DNA from: an uncultured Bacilli bacterium
GTDB taxonomy: Bacteria; Bacillota_I; Bacilli_A; RF39; UBA660
Reading direction: 5' to 3'
DNA length: 22,087 bases
Assembly: GCA_947632625.1 (NCBI GenBank)
Contig: CANRPZ010000011.1
Span: 1 to 22,087, forward strand
The translations under genes and the position numbers were made by a program. Under the pieces are notes generated by a model that searched no databases, was not told the origin of the DNA, and saw nothing but the letters and a program-made list of their open reading frames with translations. Below, in pieces: positions 15,993-22,087 of this stretch. Numbering within the stretch: position 1 is the stretch's first letter; each line of letters starts with the position of its first letter.

Positions 15993-17075
15993 ATGAAAAA
16001 ACTTTTAATTTTAGGAGTCATTCTTTTTTTTCCTTTAAAAGTTTCGGCTTTATCAGCGCAAAATATTGTTGCTATGGATATGGATACACATCGTACTCTT
16101 TATGAAAAAAATGCGCATAATCCTCATTTAATTGCTAGTATTTCTAAAATTATGACTTGTATTGTTGCAATAGAACTTGCGGATTTGGAAAGTGAGGTTA
16201 CACCAACTACTACAATTTTAAAATCTTTTGGCAGTGGAATTTATATTGAGGTAGGAGAAAAAATAAAATTAAAAGATTTACTTTATGGACTAATGTTACG
16301 GAGTGGAAATGATGCAGCTTTAGCCATTTCAGAATATGTAGGAGGTACAGTTGATAATTTTGTAAAACTTATGAATGAAAAAGCCAAAAGCCTTGGAATG
16401 AACAATACAACCTTTATAAATCCCCATGGTTTAGAAAATAAAGAAGGAAAGGGAAATATGTCTACTGCATATGATATGGCCTTACTTTCTAGTTATGCAA
16501 TGCAAAATGAAACTTATCGAAATATAGTCAGTACTAAAAATTATAAAGCAACAAGTAGTACAAAAACATACAGTTGGACAAATAAAAATAAATTACTGAC
16601 TATGTATGAATACACAACAGGTGGTAAAACAGGTTTTACCGAAAAAGCAAGAAGAACACTTGTATCGACTGCCCAAAAAGGCGATAAAAACATTACCATT
16701 GTAACATTAAATGACCCGGATGATTGGCAAGATCACAAAAATTTATATGAAACTTTGTTTAAAGAATATAAACGAGTTAAAGTTGTTTCAAAAGATCAAT
16801 TTAAAATAGAAAATGAAACGTATTATAAACAAGAGGAACTCTATATTAAGGAAGATATTTATGTACTTGTAAATGATCTTGAAAAAAACGCCATTTCTAT
16901 TGCTTATGAGTTAAATAAAATTCCAAACTATAAAAACGATACGAAAGTGGGAACTATAAAAATAAAGTTAAAAGATCAAGTGATAAAGGAAGAAGATATT
17001 TTTGTTAGAAAAAAGGAAGCAACCAAAAAGACTACGTTTTGGCAAAAAATTTTAGGATGGTTGAAACATGATTAA
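15993..17075 (+). CDS. dacB: D-alanyl-D-alanine carboxypeptidase (PBP5/DacB family, peptidase S11)
   Basis: The protein has 360 residues from ATG 15993, with AGGTG seven bases upstream; an in-frame GTG at 15987 overlaps that ribosome site and is rejected. The signal peptide is about residues 1-19 (LFFPLKVSA). The three penicillin-binding motifs are all present: S49-I-S-K52, S104-G-N106 and K212-T-G214. After the catalytic domain there is a beta-rich region and a C-terminal amphipathic stretch (FWQKILGWLKHD), the usual membrane-surface anchor of this family. The enzyme removes the terminal D-Ala from stem peptides outside the membrane, limiting cross-linking. In Bacillus subtilis dacB (PBP5*) sits with spmA and spmB and acts in spore cortex formation; the same order here supports that name. 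The last eight bases overlap spmA. A general DacA/DacF role is possible if the organism does not sporulate. Confidence 0.9.
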   Translation: MKKLLILGVILFFPLKVSALSAQNIVAMDMDTHRTLYEKNAHNPHLIASISKIMTCIVAIELADLESEVTPTTTILKSFGSGIYIEVGEKIKLKDLLYGLMLRSGNDAALAISEYVGGTVDNFVKLMNEKAKSLGMNNTTFINPHGLENKEGKGNMSTAYDMALLSSYAMQNETYRNIVSTKNYKATSSTKTYSWTNKNKLLTMYEYTTGGKTGFTEKARRTLVSTAQKGDKNITIVTLNDPDDWQDHKNLYETLFKEYKRVKVVSKDQFKIENETYYKQEELYIKEDIYVLVNDLEKNAISIAYELNKIPNYKNDTKVGTIKIKLKDQVIKEEDIFVRKKEATKKTTFWQKILGWLKHD

Positions 17076-17646
17076 TAAATTATGGGGTTTTTTCATTATC
17101 GCCGGTATTTCATTTACATTATTATTTGGAGAGTTTAGTGGTTTAAATGATACGATTTTAAACAGTGCAACTGATGGTGTAAAGATGATTATGGATCTTT
17201 TACCTATAATTGTTTTATGGTCAGGAATTATGAAAATAGCAGAGAATAGTGGGCTTTTATATAAAATTGGAAATTTAGTAAGACCCTTATTAAGTAAGTT
17301 ATTTCCATCTTTAAAAAAGGATAGTAAAGCACTAGGTTATATTACCTCTAATATTGTTGCAAACGCTATGGGCCTTGGGAGTGCAGCTACTCCTTTTGGA
17401 CTAAAAGCAATGGAAGAAATGCAAAAAGAAAATAAGAATAAAGAGGAAGCAAGCGATGCAATGATTACTTTTCTAGTTTTAAATACCAGTGGAGTTACCA
17501 TAGTTCCTACAACTGTTATCGCTCTACGAATGATGTATCATAGTCAAAATCCCGAAGAAATTATCATCAGTGCCATTCTTGCGACACTTTGCTCTAGTAT
17601 TGCAGGATTAAGTTTAGATTATATTAGAAGGAGAAAGAAAAAATGA
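17068..17646 (+). CDS. spmA: Spore maturation protein A (SpmA)
   Basis: The protein has 192 residues, an integral membrane protein of the nucleoside-transporter/gate-like family. The family features are clear: NKLWGFFIIAGI at the start, ILNSATDGVKMIMDLLPIIV, LWSGIMKIAENSGL, then ITSNIVANAMGLGSAATPFG, FLVLNTSGVTIVPTT, and a C-terminal helix ending in a basic tail (RRRKKK). About four to five hydrophobic segments are visible. In B. subtilis SpmA and SpmB are needed for proper dehydration of the spore core; the transported substrate is not known. The gene starts within the end of dacB (8-base overlap, AGGATGG upstream) and its TGA overlaps the ATG of spmB, so all three are translationally coupled. 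Confidence 0.93.
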   Translation: MINKLWGFFIIAGISFTLLFGEFSGLNDTILNSATDGVKMIMDLLPIIVLWSGIMKIAENSGLLYKIGNLVRPLLSKLFPSLKKDSKALGYITSNIVANAMGLGSAATPFGLKAMEEMQKENKNKEEASDAMITFLVLNTSGVTIVPTTVIALRMMYHSQNPEEIIISAILATLCSSIAGLSLDYIRRRKKK

Positions 17647-18161
17647 ATACAATTTCTAAAATGATTATTCCGTTATTTGTTCTTTTTGTCATTTTTTATG
17701 GCTATCGAAAAAAAATAATGATTTATGATACTTTTTTAGAAGGAGCAAAAGAAGGACTAATCACCGTATTTCATATTTTTCCAGCTATTCTCGCCATGGT
17801 CTTTGCTATCAATATATTTTTAAACAGCCATCTTTTAGAAAAAATTTTTAGTTTATTCATTCCTTTTTTTAATAAAATAAATATTCCGGTAGAAATTTTG
17901 CCCATGGCTTTTGTAAGACCCATATCAGGCACCGCCTCTTTAGCAATTATGAATACAATTTTTGCAAATTTTGGCCCTGATTCTTTTGTGGGGAGACTTG
18001 CCTCTACCATTCAAGGTTGTACAGATACAACCATTTATGTTTTGGCTCTTTATTTTGGAAGCATCAAAATCAATAAAACTCGATATGCCCTTACAACAGG
18101 CTTATTTGCTGATTTAATAGGAATAATTGCCAGTTTTATTATTGTTCATCTTATTTTCTAA
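17643..18161 (+). CDS. spmB: Spore maturation protein B (SpmB)
   Basis: The protein has 172 residues, membrane-embedded, the partner of SpmA. Recognisable segments are YDTFLEGAKEGL (27-38), a long hydrophobic stretch FPAILAMVFAI, LPMAFVRPISGTASLAIM (87-104), GRLASTIQGCTDTTIYVLALYFGS (the family's STIQG..DTT motif) and a C-terminal membrane helix. The gene overlaps spmA by four bases (ATGA). There is no clear terminator after it; the next gene has its own promoter 23 bases downstream. The dacB-spmA-spmB order is conserved in spore formers but is also kept in some relatives that are not known to sporulate, so its presence does not prove sporulation. Confidence 0.93.
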   Translation: MNTISKMIIPLFVLFVIFYGYRKKIMIYDTFLEGAKEGLITVFHIFPAILAMVFAINIFLNSHLLEKIFSLFIPFFNKINIPVEILPMAFVRPISGTASLAIMNTIFANFGPDSFVGRLASTIQGCTDTTIYVLALYFGSIKINKTRYALTTGLFADLIGIIASFIIVHLIF

Positions 18162-18183
18162 AATACCCATAAACGTCCACAAT

Positions 18184-18212
18184 TTGACATTATATTGAGA
18201 ATATGATATAGT
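18184..18212 (+). promoter_or_regulatory. Promoter of the glucosaminidase-like gene
   Basis: TTGACA (18184-18189, a perfect -35), a 17-base spacer, then TATAGT (18207-18212) with TG at 18204-18205. This is one of the strongest vegetative-type promoters in the window. Confidence 0.85.
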
Positions 18213-18248
18213 AAATATCGTTCCGCAATAAAAAAGAGGTAGAGAAAA

Positions 18249-18929
18249 ATGAAAAAATTACCGTCGGTTAAGGCCATAATGGCCATAACCACGATTCTTC
18301 TTGTTAATATTTGTAGTGTAAAAACACTAGATGGAACAAGAAGCTTGAATAATAGTGAAACTATTATTCCAAATCAAGCTGTATTTATGAATAAAATTAG
18401 TAATACAAAATTACTAAAAGATAAAAAGGCTAATGCTATATTAGCTATTAATGAATACACAAACAAAGCGGTTGAAAAAGAAGCAGAACCTGTTATAGAA
18501 AAGCCTGTTATCGTCTATGATGGAATGACTTTAGAACAGTTAGCTGCTAAATTAGATAAAAATCTAAAATCTACATTAAAAGGATATGGTATGGTTTTCG
18601 CCGAGTCTTCAATAAAATATGGTGTCGATCCTTATCTTGCTTTAGCAATTGTTTTACATGAAACTGGATGTGCATCTGGAACTTGTAGTTCTCTTGCTAA
18701 ACAATGTAATAATATTGGTGGAATGAAAGGAAGCAACCATTGTGGAAATTCTAGCTATGCTAAATTTAAAACTTTAGATAGTGGAATTGATGCTTTCTTT
18801 AAAAATTTAGCCAATAACTATTATAAAAAAGGATTAACAACACCTGAATCAATAGGAAAAAAATATGCGGAAAGTAAGACTTGGGCTTCAAGAATTAAAT
18901 ACTATATGAATGTTATAAAAAATAGTTAA
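18249..18929 (+). CDS. Exported glucosaminidase-like peptidoglycan hydrolase
   Basis: The protein has 226 residues. An N-terminal hydrophobic segment (about 8-24) acts as signal peptide or anchor. A linker rich in Glu and Lys runs to about 90, and the catalytic domain covers about 95-226. The domain shows the lysozyme-like pattern of the glucosaminidase family: LALAIVLHETG (130-140) with Glu138 as the likely catalytic acid, then NNIGGMKG (154-161) equivalent to the usual NNxxGxKG, SYAKFKTLDSGIDAFFKNL, and a C-terminal YAESKTWASRIKYYM. The expected activity is cleavage of glycan strands of peptidoglycan outside the membrane. Four cysteines (C141, C146, C153, C165) cluster round the active site, which is unusual for Bacillota wall hydrolases. 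It has its own promoter and terminator. A soluble lytic transglycosylase is the main alternative. Confidence 0.78.
   Translation: MKKLPSVKAIMAITTILLVNICSVKTLDGTRSLNNSETIIPNQAVFMNKISNTKLLKDKKANAILAINEYTNKAVEKEAEPVIEKPVIVYDGMTLEQLAAKLDKNLKSTLKGYGMVFAESSIKYGVDPYLALAIVLHETGCASGTCSSLAKQCNNIGGMKGSNHCGNSSYAKFKTLDSGIDAFFKNLANNYYKKGLTTPESIGKKYAESKTWASRIKYYMNVIKNS
18266..18290. repeat. 25-base imperfect palindrome in the start of the glucosaminidase-like gene
   Basis: GGTTA-A-GGCCAT is mirrored by ATGGCC-A-TAACC about a central A (18278); eleven of twelve positions per arm pair. It covers codons 6-14 and lies about 45-70 bases after the predicted transcript start. It is unusually GC-rich for the region. 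It could be an operator or an RNA hairpin near the initiation site. Confidence 0.6.
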
Positions 18930-18941
18930 TGTAGAAAAATG

Positions 18942-18970
18942 AAAGGAAATGCATGCGTGCATTTCTTTTT
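18942..18970 (+). terminator. Intrinsic terminator after the glucosaminidase-like gene
   Basis: The stem 18942-18953 pairs with 18958-18969 (core GAAATGCA/TGCATTTC) across the loop TGCG, with a T run at 18966-18970. The stem has one G-T pair and is otherwise perfect. Confidence 0.88.
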
Positions 18971-18971
18971 C

Positions 18972-19000
18972 TTGCATTTCTATAATAAAAAAGTTATAAT
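18972..19000 (+). promoter_or_regulatory. Promoter of the Pro-rich membrane protein gene
   Basis: TTGCAT (18972-18977), a 17-base spacer, then a perfect TATAAT (18995-19000). It begins immediately after the preceding terminator. Confidence 0.75.
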
Positions 19001-19030
19001 ATTAAATATAAAATAAAGGGGATTGATAAT

Positions 19031-20479
19031 ATGAATCAAGAACAAAACGGATTAAATGGAGGTAATGTAGGATCCAATCCCACATCAAATTCAGTATCCA
19101 ACGCAAATTTAAATAACGGAGTACAACAACCAAATGAAATGCCAAAACCAACTTTAGATTCTATATTGAATGGCAATTTAAATAATCAAGTAAATCCTAC
19201 ACCAACTGCTGCACCTATAGAATCATTAGAGGTAGAAGAATTAGCGGTGCCAAATGTTCAAACAGAACCAACACCTGTTCCAACGGAGGTTGTAAATCCT
19301 GTTAATAATACAGTTTCAACACCAATCGTAAATGAAGCACCTACAATTGAAACGATTGCAGAACCAGCACCAACGCCTGCAAATACAGTTGTAGAAGCTC
19401 CTGTAATCGAAAATATAAACGAACCAGTAAAAGAAGAAACGGTAAAAGAAACCCAAAATGTGGAACCAACTCCAGAACCAATAGAAGCACCAGCACCACA
19501 AACACCACCTCCAGTTACGGATGATTTTAATGCAGTACCTGTTCCACCTATTTTGGATAGTGGTGAAAAAGAAAAGAAAAAAGGCAACAAAAAAGTATTC
19601 ATAATCATTTTACTTATTATTTTAATTGCTTTAGTAGGAGTAGGAGTTTATTTATTCTTAAATACAGCTAAACAAACAGTTTCTAATTCTTCTATAGTAA
19701 CAAATGAATTAAAATTAGAATTAGGTAGTACTTTAGATACAGATATCGATACTTATGCTACTATTGTTGGTTATAATAAAAATGATTGTAATATTGATTT
19801 AAGTAATGTGGATACATCAAAAGTTAGTACATATAAATTTACAGTAACATGTGGAAATGCGAGTCAAGAAGGTTTAGTAATTGTAGATGATTCTATAAGT
19901 CCAGAGGTAGTAACCAATGACTTAATTCTTCTTCCTAATGCTACAGTAAATCCTGAAGATTTTATTTTAGAATGTATTGATGCTTCAACTTGTTCTTACG
20001 AGTTTGAAAACAGTGTTTCTACTACAACACTTGGAGAGCAAGAGGTAAGTATAATCGTTAGTGATTCTTACAACAACAAAAGTACAGTTAAAGTAAATCT
20101 TACTATAGCAAATAATGCTCCAGCAAGATATTTAACATGTTCAAAAAATGAAGAAACATTAACAGATATTCCTGCTACACTAAAGGATAGCTATAAAATA
20201 GGTGTTGATAGTACGGATAATTTTTATAACGCTGTTCGTATAACAGAATTTAAATTTAATGACCAAAGTGAATATGAAACTGTTGTTAAAAGTTATGATG
20301 AAAATGTTGGAATTAATAATATTACAGGAGAATCAACATTTAATAATAGTTCTAATAAAATTACCATTAAAGCTACAAAGACTATAAATGATTTAAGAAC
20401 AGAATTGAATGGTAATATTCCGACGAATTCTAATATATTACGTGCCTTTTTATCTGGAAAAGGTTATATGTGTAATTAA
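19031..20479 (+). CDS. Single-pass membrane protein with Pro-rich cytoplasmic tail and Ig-like outer region
   Basis: The protein has 482 residues and is not a family I recognise. Residues 1-50 are rich in Asn, Ser and Gln; 51-175 are Pro-, Glu-, Val- and Thr-rich (repeated EPTP, EAP, EPAPTP units). A basic patch (KEKKKGNKK, 180-188) precedes one transmembrane helix (189-211), so by the positive-inside rule the Pro-rich tail is cytoplasmic and 212-482 are outside. The outer region starts with two short Ig-like beta units (about 220-287 and 290-359), the second resembling repeats with TLGEQEVSIIVSDSYNN. It ends in an unassigned domain (365-482). Six outer cysteines fall in likely pairs (C253/C274, C315/C321, C370/C481). 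AGGGG lies nine bases before the ATG. It could be a divisome-, wall- or surface-associated receptor, but nothing decides this. It ends 16 bases before an insertion sequence. Confidence 0.8.
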   Translation: MNQEQNGLNGGNVGSNPTSNSVSNANLNNGVQQPNEMPKPTLDSILNGNLNNQVNPTPTAAPIESLEVEELAVPNVQTEPTPVPTEVVNPVNNTVSTPIVNEAPTIETIAEPAPTPANTVVEAPVIENINEPVKEETVKETQNVEPTPEPIEAPAPQTPPPVTDDFNAVPVPPILDSGEKEKKKGNKKVFIIILLIILIALVGVGVYLFLNTAKQTVSNSSIVTNELKLELGSTLDTDIDTYATIVGYNKNDCNIDLSNVDTSKVSTYKFTVTCGNASQEGLVIVDDSISPEVVTNDLILLPNATVNPEDFILECIDASTCSYEFENSVSTTTLGEQEVSIIVSDSYNNKSTVKVNLTIANNAPARYLTCSKNEETLTDIPATLKDSYKIGVDSTDNFYNAVRITEFKFNDQSEYETVVKSYDENVGINNITGESTFNNSSNKITIKATKTINDLRTELNGNIPTNSNILRAFLSGKGYMCN

Positions 20480-20495
20480 AAGGAAAAGAAAAAAA

Positions 20496-20519
20496 GGCTC
20501 TAGATAATCTACTGGGGAG
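20496..20519 (+). repeat. Left terminal inverted repeat of the ISL3 element
   Basis: The 24-base end begins GGCTCTAGATAATC and ends CTACTGGGGAG. It matches the reverse complement of 22064-22087 at 23 of 24 positions; the mismatch is at the third base. Confidence 0.92.
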
Positions 20520-20587
20520 ATAAAGACATCCCTATAGAAAATCTAGTGGGGAGTTTTAATAAGAAAACTACACAATTTAGTGGGGAG
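20506..20587 (+). repeat. Three iterons of AATYTASTGGGGAG at a 34-base period inside the IS left end
   Basis: The copies start at 20506, 20540 and 20574, exactly 34 bases apart, and read AATCTACTGGGGAG, AATCTAGTGGGGAG and AATTTAGTGGGGAG. The first is the inner part of the terminal repeat. The 20 bases between cores are not conserved, but after each core a short hairpin can be drawn (GGGGA/TCCCT, AGTTTT/AAAACT, AGATAATA/TATTATCT). The right end has only one copy. They may be transposase-binding sites or a structured leader. Confidence 0.85.
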
Positions 20588-20615
20588 ATAATAGAAATAT
20601 TATCTTCTTTTTTTT
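20586..20615 (+). terminator. Terminator-like hairpin upstream of the transposase
   Basis: AGATAATA (20586-20593), loop GAAA, TATTATCT (20598-20605), then TTCTTTTTTTT. It lies before the transposase gene, so it would stop transcripts entering the IS from outside, and may also end the transcript of the adjacent host gene, which has no terminator of its own before the IS. Confidence 0.75.
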
Positions 20616-20663
20616 GTTATATAATAAATTAGCAATTTTTTAATAGAAGAAGGAGGTGGAAAA

Positions 20664-21965
20664 ATGAAAGAAATAGAAAAATTGCTAAATTTAAAAGAGT
20701 ATAAAATATTAAAAGTAGAAGAAAGAAAAGAGGGAGTTAAAATGAAAAAAATAATATATGTAGAAAGTAGAGAAAATAAAGGAAAGTGTCCAATATGTGG
20801 AGAATATACAAAAAGTATTCATGATAAGTTAAAACCGATGGAGATAAAATATTTAAAAATACTAGAACAAGAGGTAAAAATAAACATAATAAAAAAGAGA
20901 TTTATATGTCATAAGTGTAATAAAAGATTTACAGAAAAATTAACATTAAATGCCAAAGGAAAAACAATATCAACAAAGTTAGAACAAAAGATATTAAAGG
21001 ATTTGTTAAACTATAATTTATCATTAAAATATATAGCAGAAAGTAATAGTGTATCACCAGGAACGGTAAGGATTATATTGGAAAACGCCATGAATGAATA
21101 TCCAGATTACTTAAAAAACTTACCAAGAGTAATATCATTTGATGAATTTAAAGCAGATACAAAAGAAGGAAAATATGCATTTGTAATAAATGATCCAATA
21201 CATAGAAAAGTGTTAGATATCTTACCCAAAAGAAAAAAAGAATATCTAATTCAGTATTTTACTTATACTGAAAATAGACATTCTGTGGAGTTCGTCATAA
21301 GTGATATGTACGAACCATATCTACTCGTACAGCAAATAATGTTTCCGAAAGCTAAATACGTAGTAGATAGATTTCATTATACACGATATGTAATGGATGC
21401 GCTAGATAAAATAAGGATAAGATTACAGAAAGAATATGGATATAATTCAAAAGAATATAGAATGTTAAAAAATAAAAAGAATGTAACATTGTTAAGAAAG
21501 TATAGTAATGATGTAGAGTGGTATACATATACACAAAGATATAGAAATGGGCATATGGTAGATATATTAAAATATGATTTAAGGGAGCAATTATTAGCAA
21601 CAAATGAAGAATTGTATAAAGGATATATATTAAAAGAATTATTTATGGATGTATTACATACAACAACATATGAGTATGCTGAAAGTGAAATAAAAGAATG
21701 GATAAGTACAGTAAAAAATTATGGAATAAAAGAAATGGAAGAAGCGGCTGAAACAATAAAAAATTGGTTACCATACATAGTAAATTCATTTATAGATAAA
21801 CGATTTTCAAATGGATATACAGAAGGAGTAAATAATAAAATAAAAGTAATAAAGAGAATAGGATTTGGGTATAAAAATTTTAAATTTTTTAGATTAAGAA
21901 TAATGTATATATTAAATGGAAAAATAAGTGGAATAACAAAAAAAGATCGAAATCAAAAAAAATAA
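20664..21965 (+). CDS. ISL3-family transposase
   Basis: The protein has 433 residues, full length for the family. The N-terminal zinc ribbon has C42-P-I-C45 and C82-H-K-C85. A helix-turn-helix follows (about 118-140: LSLKYIAESNSVSPGTVR). The DDE catalytic domain has D160 in ISFDEFK, D235 in VVDRFHYTRYV, and E387 in GYTEGVNNKIKVIKR, followed by the family's GFGYKNF segment. A long helical insertion lies between the second Asp and the Glu (about 245-375). It catalyses cut-and-paste type movement of the element by binding the terminal repeats. AAGGAGGTGG (20650-20659), near the perfect Shine-Dalgarno sequence, precedes the ATG and should give efficient translation once a transcript exists. TATAAT at 20620-20625 may be its -10, but no good -35 accompanies it. 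There is no frameshift or internal stop. Confidence 0.95.
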   Translation: MKEIEKLLNLKEYKILKVEERKEGVKMKKIIYVESRENKGKCPICGEYTKSIHDKLKPMEIKYLKILEQEVKINIIKKRFICHKCNKRFTEKLTLNAKGKTISTKLEQKILKDLLNYNLSLKYIAESNSVSPGTVRIILENAMNEYPDYLKNLPRVISFDEFKADTKEGKYAFVINDPIHRKVLDILPKRKKEYLIQYFTYTENRHSVEFVISDMYEPYLLVQQIMFPKAKYVVDRFHYTRYVMDALDKIRIRLQKEYGYNSKEYRMLKNKKNVTLLRKYSNDVEWYTYTQRYRNGHMVDILKYDLREQLLATNEELYKGYILKELFMDVLHTTTYEYAESEIKEWISTVKNYGIKEMEEAAETIKNWLPYIVNSFIDKRFSNGYTEGVNNKIKVIKRIGFGYKNFKFFRLRIMYILNGKISGITKKDRNQKK

Positions 21966-22016
21966 AAAAATAAGTGTTATTAGCAACAAAAAAACATTAA
22001 TAATTTTTAAACATAA

Positions 22017-22041
22017 AAAATAAGGGACAAACCCTTATTTT
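22017..22041. terminator. Terminator hairpin near the IS right end
   Basis: AAAATAAGGG (22017-22026) pairs perfectly with CCCTTATTTT (22032-22041) across loop ACAAA. It lies 51 bases past the transposase stop and, because of A and T on both flanks, may work in both directions. Confidence 0.75.
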
Positions 22042-22063
22042 ATAATGCTTTAATTAATTTTTG

Positions 22064-22087
22064 CTCCCCAGTAGATTATCTAGAACC
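22064..22087 (-). repeat. Right terminal inverted repeat of the ISL3 element
   Basis: The reverse complement of this segment begins GGTTCTAGATAATC and ends TACTGGGGAG, matching the left end at 23 of 24 positions. It is the last 24 bases of the window. Confidence 0.9.

Larger units (their letters stand above)
20496..22087 (+). mobile_element. Complete ISL3-family insertion sequence, about 1592 bp
   Basis: Terminal inverted repeats of 24 bp with one mismatch bound the element: GGCTCTAGATAATC... at 20496-20519, and its reverse complement, beginning GGTTCTAGATAATC, at 22087-22064. The GGYTCT ends and one full-length DDE transposase fit the ISL3 family. The eight bases before the left end are GAAAAAAA (20488-20495). 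The right-hand target duplicate would lie past the window and cannot be checked. It inserted 16 bases after the stop of the Pro-rich membrane protein gene and carries no passenger gene. The interior is richer in ATA and AGA codons than the neighbours, consistent with horizontal origin. All catalytic parts look intact, so it is probably active. Confidence 0.92.

Noticed and set aside
19258..19608. Open frame of 116 codons on the minus strand
   Set aside because: It is opposite the low-complexity Pro-rich part of the real gene, has Gly/Ser/Val-rich content mirroring it, and lacks a ribosome site.
20506..20587. Three evenly spaced short repeats that might look like a CRISPR fragment
   Set aside because: The cores are only 14 bases with 20-base gaps, the first is part of the IS terminal repeat, and no cas gene is near.
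21352..21603. Minus-strand open frame of 83 codons inside the transposase
   Set aside because: It is an AT-rich shadow frame opposite an intact transposase; no ribosome site.

Overview
The window is AT-rich, densely coded DNA that uses TGA as a normal stop (for example at 9803-9805 and 17644-17646), so this is the standard bacterial code. Purine-rich Shine-Dalgarno sites, intrinsic terminators, a gram-positive type SpoIIIE/FtsK, membrane-linked MurF plus Ddl, and a dacB-spmA-spmB cluster point to a low-GC Bacillota. My best guess is an uncultured gut member of the Bacilli related to the walled cousins of Mollicutes (RF39/Erysipelotrichales-like); this is inference. No rRNA, tRNA or CRISPR was found.

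Layout. (1) 1-7390, surface module: the 3' part of a membrane or lipoprotein with an InlB-type repeat and three BIG2 domains; an 18-base gap; an 1814-residue secreted protein built from five diverged modules, two InlB-type repeats and a probable beta-helix; then a membrane-anchored CxxC thioredoxin-like protein. (2) 7415-10995, an alpha/beta hydrolase, a membrane-fused MurF-like ligase and a D-Ala-D-Ala ligase in one tight operon, closed by a bidirectional terminator. (3) 11057-12458, leftward: an unrecognised membrane-anchored exported protein and a short ribosomal protein L28 gene (52 codons). (4) 12583-15967, rightward from a strong promoter: FtsK/SpoIIIE translocase and an HD-domain dNTPase-like protein. 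(5) 15993-18161, D,D-carboxypeptidase, SpmA and SpmB, with overlapping genes. (6) 18184-20479, two separately promoted exported proteins: a cysteine-containing glucosaminidase-like hydrolase and a single-pass protein with a long Pro-rich cytoplasmic tail. (7) 20496-22087, a complete ISL3-family insertion sequence whose right end is the last base of the window.

Most genes concern the cell envelope: D-Ala-D-Ala synthesis and loading (Ddl, MurF), its trimming (DacB), spore-type membrane proteins (SpmA/B), a wall hydrolase and large surface proteins. Paired cysteines recur in the exported proteins and a redox-type protein is encoded beside the largest one. The least explained parts are the repeated architecture of the 1814-residue protein and, inside the IS, three copies of the inner terminal-repeat sequence at an exact 34-base period, each followed by a possible hairpin.
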